A DNA stretch of 31,110 nt from an uncultured Eubacteriales bacterium (GTDB lineage: Bacteria > Bacillota > Clostridia > Oscillospirales > QAKW01): the NCBI GenBank assembly GCA_902492505.1, contig CABULU010000022.1, forward strand, positions 1 through 31,110, given 5' to 3'. Each line of letters starts with the position of its first letter. The first letter of the stretch is position 1. Shown here one piece after another: positions 23,650-30,268 of the stretch. Below the pieces are notes generated by a model. The model saw only the letters and a list, made by a program, of their open reading frames with translations. It had not been told where the DNA came from and searched no databases. A program made the position numbers and the translations under genes.

Positions 23650-23997
23650 CTATGCGTATACAATAAGCGCCGTTAATATGACTCTGCCGTCGCCTGCATT
23701 TTTAATGGAGTGTCCTTCTCCTTTGGAACATACAAGAACATCACCCGCATTTGCCACAATTTCCTTACCATTATCGCTGTAAATTGCACATCCTTCAAGT
23801 ATATGAAAAATTTCGCTGTCGGAGTCATGCGTGTGGTATCCTATACTGCATCCCGGTTCAAGAGTAATTTGAGCAAACAGCCTGCCTTTGCCGCACAGCT
23901 CGTTTTCGCTTACAAGATGTGTTATTTTAACCTTGCCTTCGCCGCCGCGCATATTGTCTCTGTATTCTGTTTTAAGCTTTCCTGTTTCGATTATCAT
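23650..23997 (-). CDS. Small cupin-domain protein
   Basis: A single-domain cupin of 115 residues. Motif 1 gives H55, H57 and E62 (GYHTHDSDSEIFHILEG) and motif 2 gives H96 (GDVLVCSKGEGHS), the usual 3-His/1-Glu metal set. The start is set at 23997: AAGGAG (24008-24013) precedes it, while an in-frame ATG farther upstream (24030) lies inside the promoter -10 and cannot be in the transcript. Cupins of this size may be isomerases, dioxygenases or sugar/metabolite-binding proteins; nothing here decides between them. It heads the leftward pair with the serine hydrolase. Confidence 0.88.
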   Translation of the reverse strand: MIIETGKLKTEYRDNMRGGEGKVKITHLVSENELCGKGRLFAQITLEPGCSIGYHTHDSDSEIFHILEGCAIYSDNGKEIVANAGDVLVCSKGEGHSIKNAGDGRVILTALIVYA

Positions 23998-24020
23998 AAT
24001 ATTAAATCTCCTTTTTGCAA

Positions 24021-24049
24021 ATAGTATCATAACCCAAGTATTTATTCAA
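24021..24049 (-). promoter_or_regulatory. Leftward promoter of the cupin-hydrolase pair
   Basis: Read on the minus strand: TTGAAT (24049-24044), 17-base spacer, TACTAT (24026-24021) with an extended TGA before it. Transcription would begin near 24014, almost at the ribosome binding site, giving a very short leader. Confidence 0.75.
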
Positions 24050-24086
24050 TGTTTTTTTGTAAATTACGCTGAAAAAATGTTTGTGC

Positions 24087-24115
24087 TTGTGAAAGCTTTG
24101 TTTTTGTGGTAAAAT
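24087..24115 (+). promoter_or_regulatory. Rightward promoter of the ADH-PFK pair
   Basis: TTGTGA (24087-24092) and TAAAAT (24110-24115) are 17 bases apart with TGG just before the -10 (extended). It is divergent from the cupin promoter; the two -35 boxes are 37 bases apart, so a regulator bound between them could control both sides. Confidence 0.75.
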
Positions 24116-24143
24116 GTCAATATATATCAAAGCGGAGGAATAC

Positions 24144-25259
24144 ATGGAGTTTTATTTTCCTACCAGAATTATAATTAAGCGCGGCTGTGTTTCTGAAAAT
24201 GCGGACAGGCTTTCATCTTTCGGAAAAAGATGCCTTATCGTTACCGGAAAATCGTCGGCAAAAATATGCGGTGCTTTGGCTGATATAACAAATGCGCTTG
24301 ATACCGTGAATGTTTATTACAAAGTATTTGATAGAATAACGCAGAACCCGTTGTTTGCCGATTGTCTGGCGGGTGCCGAGGCGGCACGTGCTTGCAATGC
24401 TGAATTTATTATTGCGCTGGGCGGTGGTTCGCCGCTCGATGCAGGCAAAGCGATAGCATGTCTTGCGCCCAATCCTGATGCAGGCGAAAAAGATATGTAT
24501 GCACAGACGCTTAAAAATCCTCCGCTTGCCGTTGTTGCGGTTGGAACTACTGCAGGAACGGGCAGCGAGGTTACACAGGTCGCGGTAATAACGAGCAGTG
24601 ACGGCAGAAAGAAAAGCTTTCGCGCAGACAGTGCTTTTCCGGCGCTTGCTCTCGGAGATCCACGCTATACGGAATTTATGCCTGAGAATGTCACCCGAGC
24701 TACTGCGGCGGACGCGCTTTCACACTGTATAGAAAGCTATTTCAATAATACGGCAAACGAATTTTCCCGCCTGTTTTCAATTCGCGGGGCGAAGTTAATA
24801 GCTGATATATTCAAAAGCTTTCCCGTCGGTGGGCGGTTGACGCAAACACAGCGCGATACTCTGTATCTTGCGTCAGTTTTCGGCGGAATGGCAATTTCCG
24901 TCACGGGAACGTGTATACCGCATGCGCTTGGTTATTTTCTGACGGAAAATCACGGGGTTGCCCACGGTACGGCATGCGCTTTTTGGCTTCCGTATTTTAT
25001 TGAACATAATTTGAAATATGCGCCGGAATTATCTGCCTGCTTTTTTAAAGAAATACAAACCACGCCGACAGAACTTACAGACCTTATCGGAAGTATTGCA
25101 CCGAAAATGACGGTGCGTGTTGACCGGGCGGAGCTTAATGGAATGCGAGAGCGCTGGGTTAATAACAGTTGTCTAAAAAAAGCGCTGGGTGATATTGATA
25201 ATAAGTATCTTGAAAATTTGCTTGAGAGAGCGTTTTTAACAGGGGAGGATAAATCATGA
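24144..25259 (+). CDS. Iron-containing alcohol dehydrogenase
   Basis: The 371-residue protein is a group III (iron-type) NAD(P)-dependent alcohol dehydrogenase. GGGSPLDAGKAIA (93-105) is the nucleotide-binding loop, TTAGTGSE lies at 135-142, and the metal ligands D190, H194, H260 and H274 are all in place (DALSHCIE, IPHALGYF, GVAHG). The ATG at 24144 follows GCGGAGG; an in-frame ATG at 24114 overlaps the promoter -10 and is excluded. Its stop overlaps the next gene (ATGA). Substrate could be a short alcohol, diol or hydroxy acid; the coupling to a phosphofructokinase suggests a sugar-related fermentation role, which is inference. Confidence 0.93.
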   Translation: MEFYFPTRIIIKRGCVSENADRLSSFGKRCLIVTGKSSAKICGALADITNALDTVNVYYKVFDRITQNPLFADCLAGAEAARACNAEFIIALGGGSPLDAGKAIACLAPNPDAGEKDMYAQTLKNPPLAVVAVGTTAGTGSEVTQVAVITSSDGRKKSFRADSAFPALALGDPRYTEFMPENVTRATAADALSHCIESYFNNTANEFSRLFSIRGAKLIADIFKSFPVGGRLTQTQRDTLYLASVFGGMAISVTGTCIPHALGYFLTENHGVAHGTACAFWLPYFIEHNLKYAPELSACFFKEIQTTPTELTDLIGSIAPKMTVRVDRAELNGMRERWVNNSCLKKALGDIDNKYLENLLERAFLTGEDKS

Positions 25260-26473
25260 ATATTGTTGTTGCTCAATCTGGCGGACCTACATGCGCAATA
25301 AATGCATCGCTGCTGGGTGTTTTTAAAGGTGCGATGAAATCACGGGATATAGATATTGTTTTCGGATCACTTAACGGTATAGAGGGAATTATAAATGATG
25401 ACATGATAATTCTTAATGACTATATCCGTACATACATGGATATGGAGCAGTTGCGGCAAACTCCGTCCACTCTTTTAAACTCATGTCGGTATAAGCTGCC
25501 GGATATGTCAGATGATAAAACTGTTTATGAAAAAATTTACAACACTCTTAAAAATCATGGAATAGGCGCGTTTTTCTATATCGGCGGCAATGATTCGATG
25601 GATACAGTCAATAAAATTTCCGCATTTTTAAAGGAGAGCGGCAGTGATATCAAGGTTATCGGAATACCTAAAACTATCGATAATGACCTTACCTGCACAG
25701 ACCATACGCCGGGCTACGGCTCTGCGGCAAAATATGTTGCAACGACAGTACAGGAAATAGTTCGTGACTGTTCGGTTTACAGCATAAATTCTGTTACTAT
25801 AATTGAAATTATGGGCAGAGATACGGGCTGGCTTACAGCGGCGTCGGCAGTTTTGCGTGTAAACGGTGAGATAGCTCCTCATCTGATATATTTGCCCGAA
25901 GCCCGTTTTTCCGTACAGAGCTTTTTGAGTGATATCCGTCGTGTTCAGCAGAGCCGCCGCGCCGTGGTTATTGCGGTGTCGGAGGGTATTGAGCTTGACC
26001 CGAATGATATTCCGTCTGAAATTAAAAATGAGACAAGCGACAATTTCGGTCACAGATATCTTTCCGGCGTCGGCAAATGCCTTGAAAACATTGTGCGGCG
26101 TGAAATAAAGTGTAAGGTTCGCTCAATTGAATTAAATATTATGCAGCGCTGCTCGTCTCACATAAGCTCTAAAACGGATATTGAGGAGGCGGAGCAAATC
26201 GGTATGGCGGCGGTTGACGCGGCGCTGAGCGGTTTTACCGGCAGAGTCATGGTGTTTGAGCGGGTAAGCGATAATCCGTATACGGTGATTATAAACAGCG
26301 TTGATGCTGCGGATGTAGCTAACAGGGTTCGGTATTTTCCTCCTGAGTGGATAAACGCACAGGGAAATAATGTAACCGATAAAGCGGTAAAGTATATTCT
26401 TCCTCTTATTCAGGGCTCCCAGGACATTCATTACCGAAACGGTATACCGATGCATTTTCGAATCGGTAGCTGA
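25256..26473 (+). CDS. 6-phosphofructokinase, pyrophosphate-dependent type
   Basis: The 405-residue protein belongs to the phosphofructokinase A superfamily: QSGGPTCAIN at the N-terminus, GGNDSMDT (110-117), PKTIDND (138-144, catalytic D142) and MGRDTGW (186-192). D113 at the position of the ATP-enzyme glycine (GGNDS in place of GGDGS) together with K139 is the signature of PPi-using enzymes. It should phosphorylate fructose 6-phosphate with pyrophosphate, reversibly, in glycolysis. GGGGAGG precedes the ATG, and the start overlaps the dehydrogenase stop. A bidirectional terminator follows. Confidence 0.92.
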   Translation: MNIVVAQSGGPTCAINASLLGVFKGAMKSRDIDIVFGSLNGIEGIINDDMIILNDYIRTYMDMEQLRQTPSTLLNSCRYKLPDMSDDKTVYEKIYNTLKNHGIGAFFYIGGNDSMDTVNKISAFLKESGSDIKVIGIPKTIDNDLTCTDHTPGYGSAAKYVATTVQEIVRDCSVYSINSVTIIEIMGRDTGWLTAASAVLRVNGEIAPHLIYLPEARFSVQSFLSDIRRVQQSRRAVVIAVSEGIELDPNDIPSEIKNETSDNFGHRYLSGVGKCLENIVRREIKCKVRSIELNIMQRCSSHISSKTDIEEAEQIGMAAVDAALSGFTGRVMVFERVSDNPYTVIINSVDAADVANRVRYFPPEWINAQGNNVTDKAVKYILPLIQGSQDIHYRNGIPMHFRIGS

Positions 26474-26485
26474 CGTTATAAAAAT

Positions 26486-26527
26486 AAAACAGCGTGAAAT
26501 CATCGCATTTCACGCTGTTTTCATTTT
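26486..26527. terminator. Bidirectional terminator between PFK and the XRE regulator
   Basis: A perfect 15-bp stem (AAAACAGCGTGAAAT at 26486-26500 with 26507-26521) and a 6-nt loop, with T-rich tracts on the 3' side of both strands. The right arm reaches the last base of the minus-strand regulator gene. Confidence 0.9.
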
Positions 26528-26769
26528 TCGTTCTTTTCCAGTTCTTCTTCAAGCTTTATTATGATTGTACTCATTTTTATGTCAAGCGCCCGGCTTATCC
26601 TGTAAAGCGTTTCCAATGTCGGCTTTCTCTCTCCTCGCTCAATAGCACTTAAATGACTTCTTCCTATATCAGCAAGTCCGCTCAGTACCTCCTGAGATAT
26701 TCCTTTCTGATTCCTGTAAAAGGCAACCGCCCTCCCGACGGCTACAGGGTCTAACATGGGAATATACAT
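26521..26769 (-). CDS. Small XRE-family helix-turn-helix regulator
   Basis: An 82-residue single-domain DNA-binding protein. Residues about 10-64 form the HTH_3 fold (VGRAVAFYRNQKGISQEVL, then HLSAIERGERKPTLETLYRISRALDI), with a charged C-terminal tail. AGGAGG lies seven bases before the ATG at 26769. Proteins of this type often repress their own promoter or an adjacent divergent gene; the divergent neighbour here is the TM2 membrane protein. No sensor domain or toxin partner is present. Confidence 0.92.
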   Translation of the reverse strand: MYIPMLDPVAVGRAVAFYRNQKGISQEVLSGLADIGRSHLSAIERGERKPTLETLYRISRALDIKMSTIIIKLEEELEKNEK

Positions 26770-26836
26770 AGCGATTCCTCCTACTTTATATAACTTATAT
26801 TCTATGCTAACTTTAAGTATTTTATGAATACATATG

Positions 26837-26865
26837 TTGACAACAGAATGCTAATGTGTTAATAT
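26837..26865 (+). promoter_or_regulatory. Promoter of the zinc-ribbon/TM2 gene
   Basis: TTGACA (26837-26842) and TAATAT (26860-26865) are 17 bases apart, with TG one base before the -10. The -35 is embedded in the palindrome GTTGACAAC (26836-26844), a possible operator for the divergent regulator. Transcription should start near 26872. Confidence 0.75.
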
Positions 26866-26894
26866 TTATCATGAACAGAAATGAGGGAGTTTTT

Positions 26895-27227
26895 TTGAAG
26901 AGTGTATTAAGCGATAAAGATAACACAAAATTTTGTATACGCTGCGGTATGGAGAACAGCGCAGACGCTGATTACTGCGTTTTGTGCGGTGAACAGCTTT
27001 ATATAAACAACAAAAATGATTATATATTTTTTTGTTCGGGTAGAATAAGGCGAAGGCGCACAGCACTTGTCCTTTGTGCTGTTCTCGGAATTTTCGGTGT
27101 GCATAAATTTTATGAGAAAAAGTTTTGGACGGGCATTCTATATGTGTTTACCGGCGGGGTTTTAATTTTAGGGGTAATAACGGACTTTATAAACCTGTTT
27201 TCAAAACCTGAAATATATTATATATGA
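26895..27227 (+). CDS. Zinc-ribbon plus TM2-domain membrane protein
   Basis: The protein (110 residues from TTG 26895) has an N-terminal zinc ribbon (C14, C17, C28, C31: FCIRCGMENSADADYCVLCG), a basic RRRR stretch, and a TM2 domain (about 57-102) with the family pattern LGIFGVHKFY..K...G and an aspartate (D97) in the second membrane helix. The start is chosen because AGGGAG lies five bases before the TTG, while an in-frame GTG (26856) is within the promoter and an ATG (26871) is at the expected transcription start without a ribosome binding site. Function unknown; the ribbon probably faces the cytoplasm. Confidence 0.82.
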   Translation: MKSVLSDKDNTKFCIRCGMENSADADYCVLCGEQLYINNKNDYIFFCSGRIRRRRTALVLCAVLGIFGVHKFYEKKFWTGILYVFTGGVLILGVITDFINLFSKPEIYYI

Positions 27228-27232
27228 ATATA

Positions 27233-27263
27233 AAAAGACGGTCATTATTATGACCGCCTTTAA
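27233..27263. terminator. Bidirectional terminator between TM2 and lipoprotein genes
   Basis: CGGTCAT (27239-27245) and ATGACCG (27250-27256) form a 7-bp stem over TATT, extended past one mismatch by AAAG/CTTT. On the minus strand the stem is followed by a T5 run, on the plus strand by a weaker TTTAAT. The two genes end convergently on either side. Confidence 0.75.
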
Positions 27264-27272
27264 TATTGGCAA

Positions 27273-28082
27273 TTATTTTTCGAGTGGGAGATATACTACA
27301 TAGTCAGGTTCAAGAGTATTTGCTTTATACACGCGGACCGTTTTAAATGAGTTTCCGCTTATCGTTATTAGCGAGAAAGAGCCGTCGCCGTCTATATCGG
27401 CAAAAAACGGCTGAACCGTGTAATTTTTGTCTCCGTCAAAACTTGACGCTAAAATTTTATTGCCAAGTCCTGGTGACTGAACTGCGAGTACACAGTAGCT
27501 GTCGCCTGACGCACGTATAACCGCATCGTTTGTTCCGTCTCCGTCGATGTCATATTCCCAGATATCCGTTACGGTAATATCAGTGGTAGAGGAAAATTTA
27601 TCCGGAAAGCTCTCAAAAATAAATTCCTTATATCCGTCGCCCACTGAGTCTTTTTTACCAAAGCTCTCGTGTCGGACAGCGGGGGAGAGCCTCCAGTTAC
27701 CGCTGCTGACAAGCACACTGTATGGCTCTGCTTTTATTTTGTTATCTTCCATCTCGGAATAGGTGACGCTTCCTAAGTTTTGCCCGTCTGAGCTGAAGTA
27801 AGTGTGAGTTTTTTCTCTGAGCGGGCTTTCGCTGTTTATTACGCTTTGCAGGTTGTAATAATAGTTTTCACCAGAAAGGCGAGACTTACCGTCCACGACA
27901 TGGCTTATCGGAATAAAACCGTCACGTGTTTTTAAAAATATCGTATTGGTGCCGCTTACATTTGTCTTTTCATATGTAATCTCCTGTTCGGGCGGCAGTT
28001 TGTCATTGGGATTGTTATCTTTGGAACAGCCTGTGATAAGTAAAAGTGCAATAAGAACAGGCAGAAGAAATTTTAATTTCAT
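27273..28082 (-). CDS. Secreted lipoprotein with two DxDGDG motifs
   Basis: A 269-residue protein with a short hydrophobic signal and a lipobox LITGC (lipidated C19). The C-terminal half holds two DxDGDG motifs (D178-G183 and D229-G234), the calcium-binding loop of FG-GAP/VCBS-like repeats, about 50 residues apart. The rest has no recognisable domain. The ATG at 28082 is preceded by AAAGGAG with eight bases' spacing; an in-frame GTG at 28091 overlaps that site. A possible TTGGCG/TAATAA promoter lies upstream, but the -10 is weak. Function unknown; probably attached to the outer face of the membrane. Confidence 0.85.
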   Translation of the reverse strand: MKLKFLLPVLIALLLITGCSKDNNPNDKLPPEQEITYEKTNVSGTNTIFLKTRDGFIPISHVVDGKSRLSGENYYYNLQSVINSESPLREKTHTYFSSDGQNLGSVTYSEMEDNKIKAEPYSVLVSSGNWRLSPAVRHESFGKKDSVGDGYKEFIFESFPDKFSSTTDITVTDIWEYDIDGDGTNDAVIRASGDSYCVLAVQSPGLGNKILASSFDGDKNYTVQPFFADIDGDGSFSLITISGNSFKTVRVYKANTLEPDYVVYLPLEK

Positions 28083-28143
28083 TTTGCGCACTCCTTTAGT
28101 AGTTCTTATTAATATATACAGTAGAATGCGCCAAATTATTCTT

Positions 28144-28184
28144 AAAAAAGTAAAACCCCGTGTACAGACACATACACGGGGTTT
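28144..28184 (-). terminator. Terminator after groEL (minus strand)
   Basis: AAACCCCGTGTA (28153-28164) pairs perfectly with TACACGGGGTTT (28173-28184) over 8 bases. Read leftward, the stem is followed by TACTTTTTT. It lies 17 bases after the groEL stop and separates groESL from the lipoprotein gene. Confidence 0.92.
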
Positions 28185-28201
28185 GCGCTTTTAAAAATTA
28201 A

Positions 28202-29839
28202 TTAATACATTCCGCCGCCCATTTGGTTCATGGCAGCGTTCTGTGCGGCTTCTGCCGCGGGGTCTTTGATATCTGCAACAAGGCTTTCTGTCGTAAGAAC
28301 TGTTGCTGCAACGGAAGCTGCATTTTGCAATGCAGAGCGTGTAACCTTCGTCGGGTCTACTATTCCGGCCTTAAACATATCGCAGTATTCCTCGTTATAA
28401 GCGTCAAAGCCATATTCTACATTTGTATTCTTTATAATGTTTTCAAGAATAACAGAGCCTTCAAGGCCGCTGTTAAGAGCAATCTGGCGTACAGGCTCCT
28501 CCAACGCTTTCATAACGATGGCAATACCTGTCTTTTCATCACCGTCAGCTGCTTCGTAAAGCGCTTTAACATCAGCGATTGCTTTTATATACGCTGTGCC
28601 GCCGCCGGCGACGATGCCCTCTTCAACCGCAGCCTTTGTTGCTGCAAGAGCGTCCTCAACACGCAGTTTCTTCTCTTTCATCTCTGTTTCGGTTGCAGCG
28701 CCGACTTTGATAACGGCTACGCCGCCTGCCAGCTTTGCAAGACGTTCTTCCAATTTTTCACGGTCGAAATCAGAGGTGGTGCTTTCAATGGCTGTTCTGA
28801 TCTGATTTACTCTTGCTTTTATGCTGTCTGCATCGCCGTCACCGCCGACAATAATGGTGTTTTCTTTTGTGACCTTAACCTGCGAGCAGTGACCGAGCAT
28901 ATCCATAGTCGCTTCTTTAAGCTCAAGACCGATTTCCTCGGAGATGACCTGACCGCCTGTCAGTATAGCAATATCCTGAAGCATTTCCTTGCGTCTGTCA
29001 CCAAAGCCGGGAGCTTTAACGGCTACACAGGAGAAGGTTCCGCGGATTTTGTTGACAATAAGTGTTGCAAGCGCTTCGCCTTCGATATCCTCTGCAATGA
29101 TAACGAGTTTTTTGCCCGCCTGAACTATCTGCTCCAGCAGTGGCAGTATTTCCTGGATATTTGAAATTTTCTTATCGGTAATAAGAAGATATGCGTCGTC
29201 AACAACGGCTTCCATTTTATCCGTGTCCGTAACCATATAGGGGGTGATATAACCGCGATCAAACTGCATGCCTTCTACTACATCGCACATGGTTTCCGCC
29301 GTTTTGGACTCTTCAACTGTGATTACGCCGTCGGTTTTTACTTTCTCCATTGCCTCTGCGATAAGCTTGCCTACGTTTTCATCGGAGGAAGAGACGGTCG
29401 CAACACGCGCAATATCATCAGTGCCGCTGATTTTCTGTGAATTCTTAACGACAACTTCAACTGTTTTGTCAACAGCTTTCTGAATACCCTTTCTGAGAAC
29501 CATGGGGTTTGCGCCGGCGGCGACGTTTTTCATACCCTCGCGGATAAGCGCCTGTGCAAGCAGGGTAGCGGTGGTGGTTCCGTCACCGGCAGTATCGTTT
29601 GTTTTTGTGGATACTTCCTTTACAAGCTGTGCGCCCATGTTTTCAAACGCGTCCTCCAGCTCGATATCTTTTGCTATTGTAACGCCGTCATTTGTAATGA
29701 GCGGCGTACCGTATTTTTTGTCCAAAACTACGTTTCTGCCTTTTGGACCAAGTGTTATTTTAACTGTATTTGCAAGCTTATCAACACCTGCCTGCAATGC
29801 TTTTCTGGCATCCTCGCCGTAAATTATCTGCTTTGCCAT
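28202..29839 (-). CDS. groEL: Chaperonin GroEL (60 kDa)
   Basis: The 545-residue protein is a standard group I chaperonin subunit. NTVKITLGPKGRNVVLD opens it, NDTAGDGTTT (81-90) includes the ATP-hydrolysis aspartate D86, AAVEEGIVAGGG is the family signature near 400, and the tail ends MGGGMY. Fourteen subunits form the double ring that folds proteins under a GroES lid. It lies 14 bases after groES with GGAG before the ATG, and is transcribed from the groES promoter. Confidence 0.99.
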   Translation of the reverse strand: MAKQIIYGEDARKALQAGVDKLANTVKITLGPKGRNVVLDKKYGTPLITNDGVTIAKDIELEDAFENMGAQLVKEVSTKTNDTAGDGTTTATLLAQALIREGMKNVAAGANPMVLRKGIQKAVDKTVEVVVKNSQKISGTDDIARVATVSSSDENVGKLIAEAMEKVKTDGVITVEESKTAETMCDVVEGMQFDRGYITPYMVTDTDKMEAVVDDAYLLITDKKISNIQEILPLLEQIVQAGKKLVIIAEDIEGEALATLIVNKIRGTFSCVAVKAPGFGDRRKEMLQDIAILTGGQVISEEIGLELKEATMDMLGHCSQVKVTKENTIIVGGDGDADSIKARVNQIRTAIESTTSDFDREKLEERLAKLAGGVAVIKVGAATETEMKEKKLRVEDALAATKAAVEEGIVAGGGTAYIKAIADVKALYEAADGDEKTGIAIVMKALEEPVRQIALNSGLEGSVILENIIKNTNVEYGFDAYNEEYCDMFKAGIVDPTKVTRSALQNAASVAATVLTTESLVADIKDPAAEAAQNAAMNQMGGGMY

Positions 29840-29853
29840 TGAATTCTCACTCC

Positions 29854-30138
29854 TTATTCAACTATTGCTAAAATGTCGCTCTGTCTGACTATTACATACT
29901 CGGTGCCGTCGATTTTTATTTCGGTACCGCTGTATTTGTTGGTGACGACTCTGTCGCCGACCTCGACGTTCATTTCGACTTCAACGCCGTCGACAATGCC
30001 GCCCGGACCTACTTCAACAACCTCGGCTACCTGCGGCTTTTCCTTTGCCGCTGCTGTCAGTATAATGCCGCTTTTGGTCGTTTCCTCGGCTTCTACCATT
30101 TTAATTACTACTCTGTCTGCAAGTGGTTTGAGTTTCAT
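29854..30138 (-). CDS. groES: Co-chaperonin GroES (10 kDa)
   Basis: The 94-residue GroES starts at the ATG at 30138, placed by AGGAGG; the longer frame upstream runs through the CIRCE element and promoter and is not coding. KLKPLADRVVIK at the N-terminus, the mobile loop ETTKSGIILTAAAKEKPQ (19-36) and the C-terminal GTEIKIDGTEYVIVRQSDILAI are typical. The heptamer caps the GroEL ring. Confidence 0.98.
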   Translation of the reverse strand: MKLKPLADRVVIKMVEAEETTKSGIILTAAAKEKPQVAEVVEVGPGGIVDGVEVEMNVEVGDRVVTNKYSGTEIKIDGTEYVIVRQSDILAIVE

Positions 30139-30164
30139 TTTTATTATCCTCCTAAAAAGAGATA

Positions 30165-30191
30165 TTAGCACTCTATAATTCAGAGTGCTAA
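30165..30191 (-). promoter_or_regulatory. CIRCE operator (HrcA binding site)
   Basis: TTAGCACTC (30165-30173), nine bases, GAGTGCTAA (30183-30191): a perfect consensus CIRCE. It lies immediately downstream of the groES -10, covering the transcription start, so HrcA would block initiation and release it on heat shock. No hrcA gene is in the window. Confidence 0.98.
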
Positions 30192-30194
30192 TAT

Positions 30195-30222
30195 ATAATA
30201 CCACATTTTTCAGTTTTTGCAA
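30195..30222 (-). promoter_or_regulatory. Promoter of groES-groEL
   Basis: On the minus strand, TTGCAA (30222-30217), a 16-base spacer and TATTAT (30200-30195) preceded by TGG (extended -10). It is a sigma-A-type promoter, as expected for CIRCE/HrcA regulation. Confidence 0.85.
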
Positions 30223-30268
30223 TAGTTTTAGAAAAAATTTTTTAATTAATTTTTTGTGAACGCCGGGA

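Noticed and set aside
28223..29164. Long plus-strand open frame (313 codons) antisense to groEL
   Set aside because: It is the shadow of a strongly biased groEL coding frame; the translation is cysteine- and phenylalanine-rich with no domain and no ribosome binding site.
30139..30222. In-frame 28-codon extension of groES
   Set aside because: It would translate the CIRCE operator and -10 box; the ATG at 30138 has AGGAGG and matches GroES N-termini.
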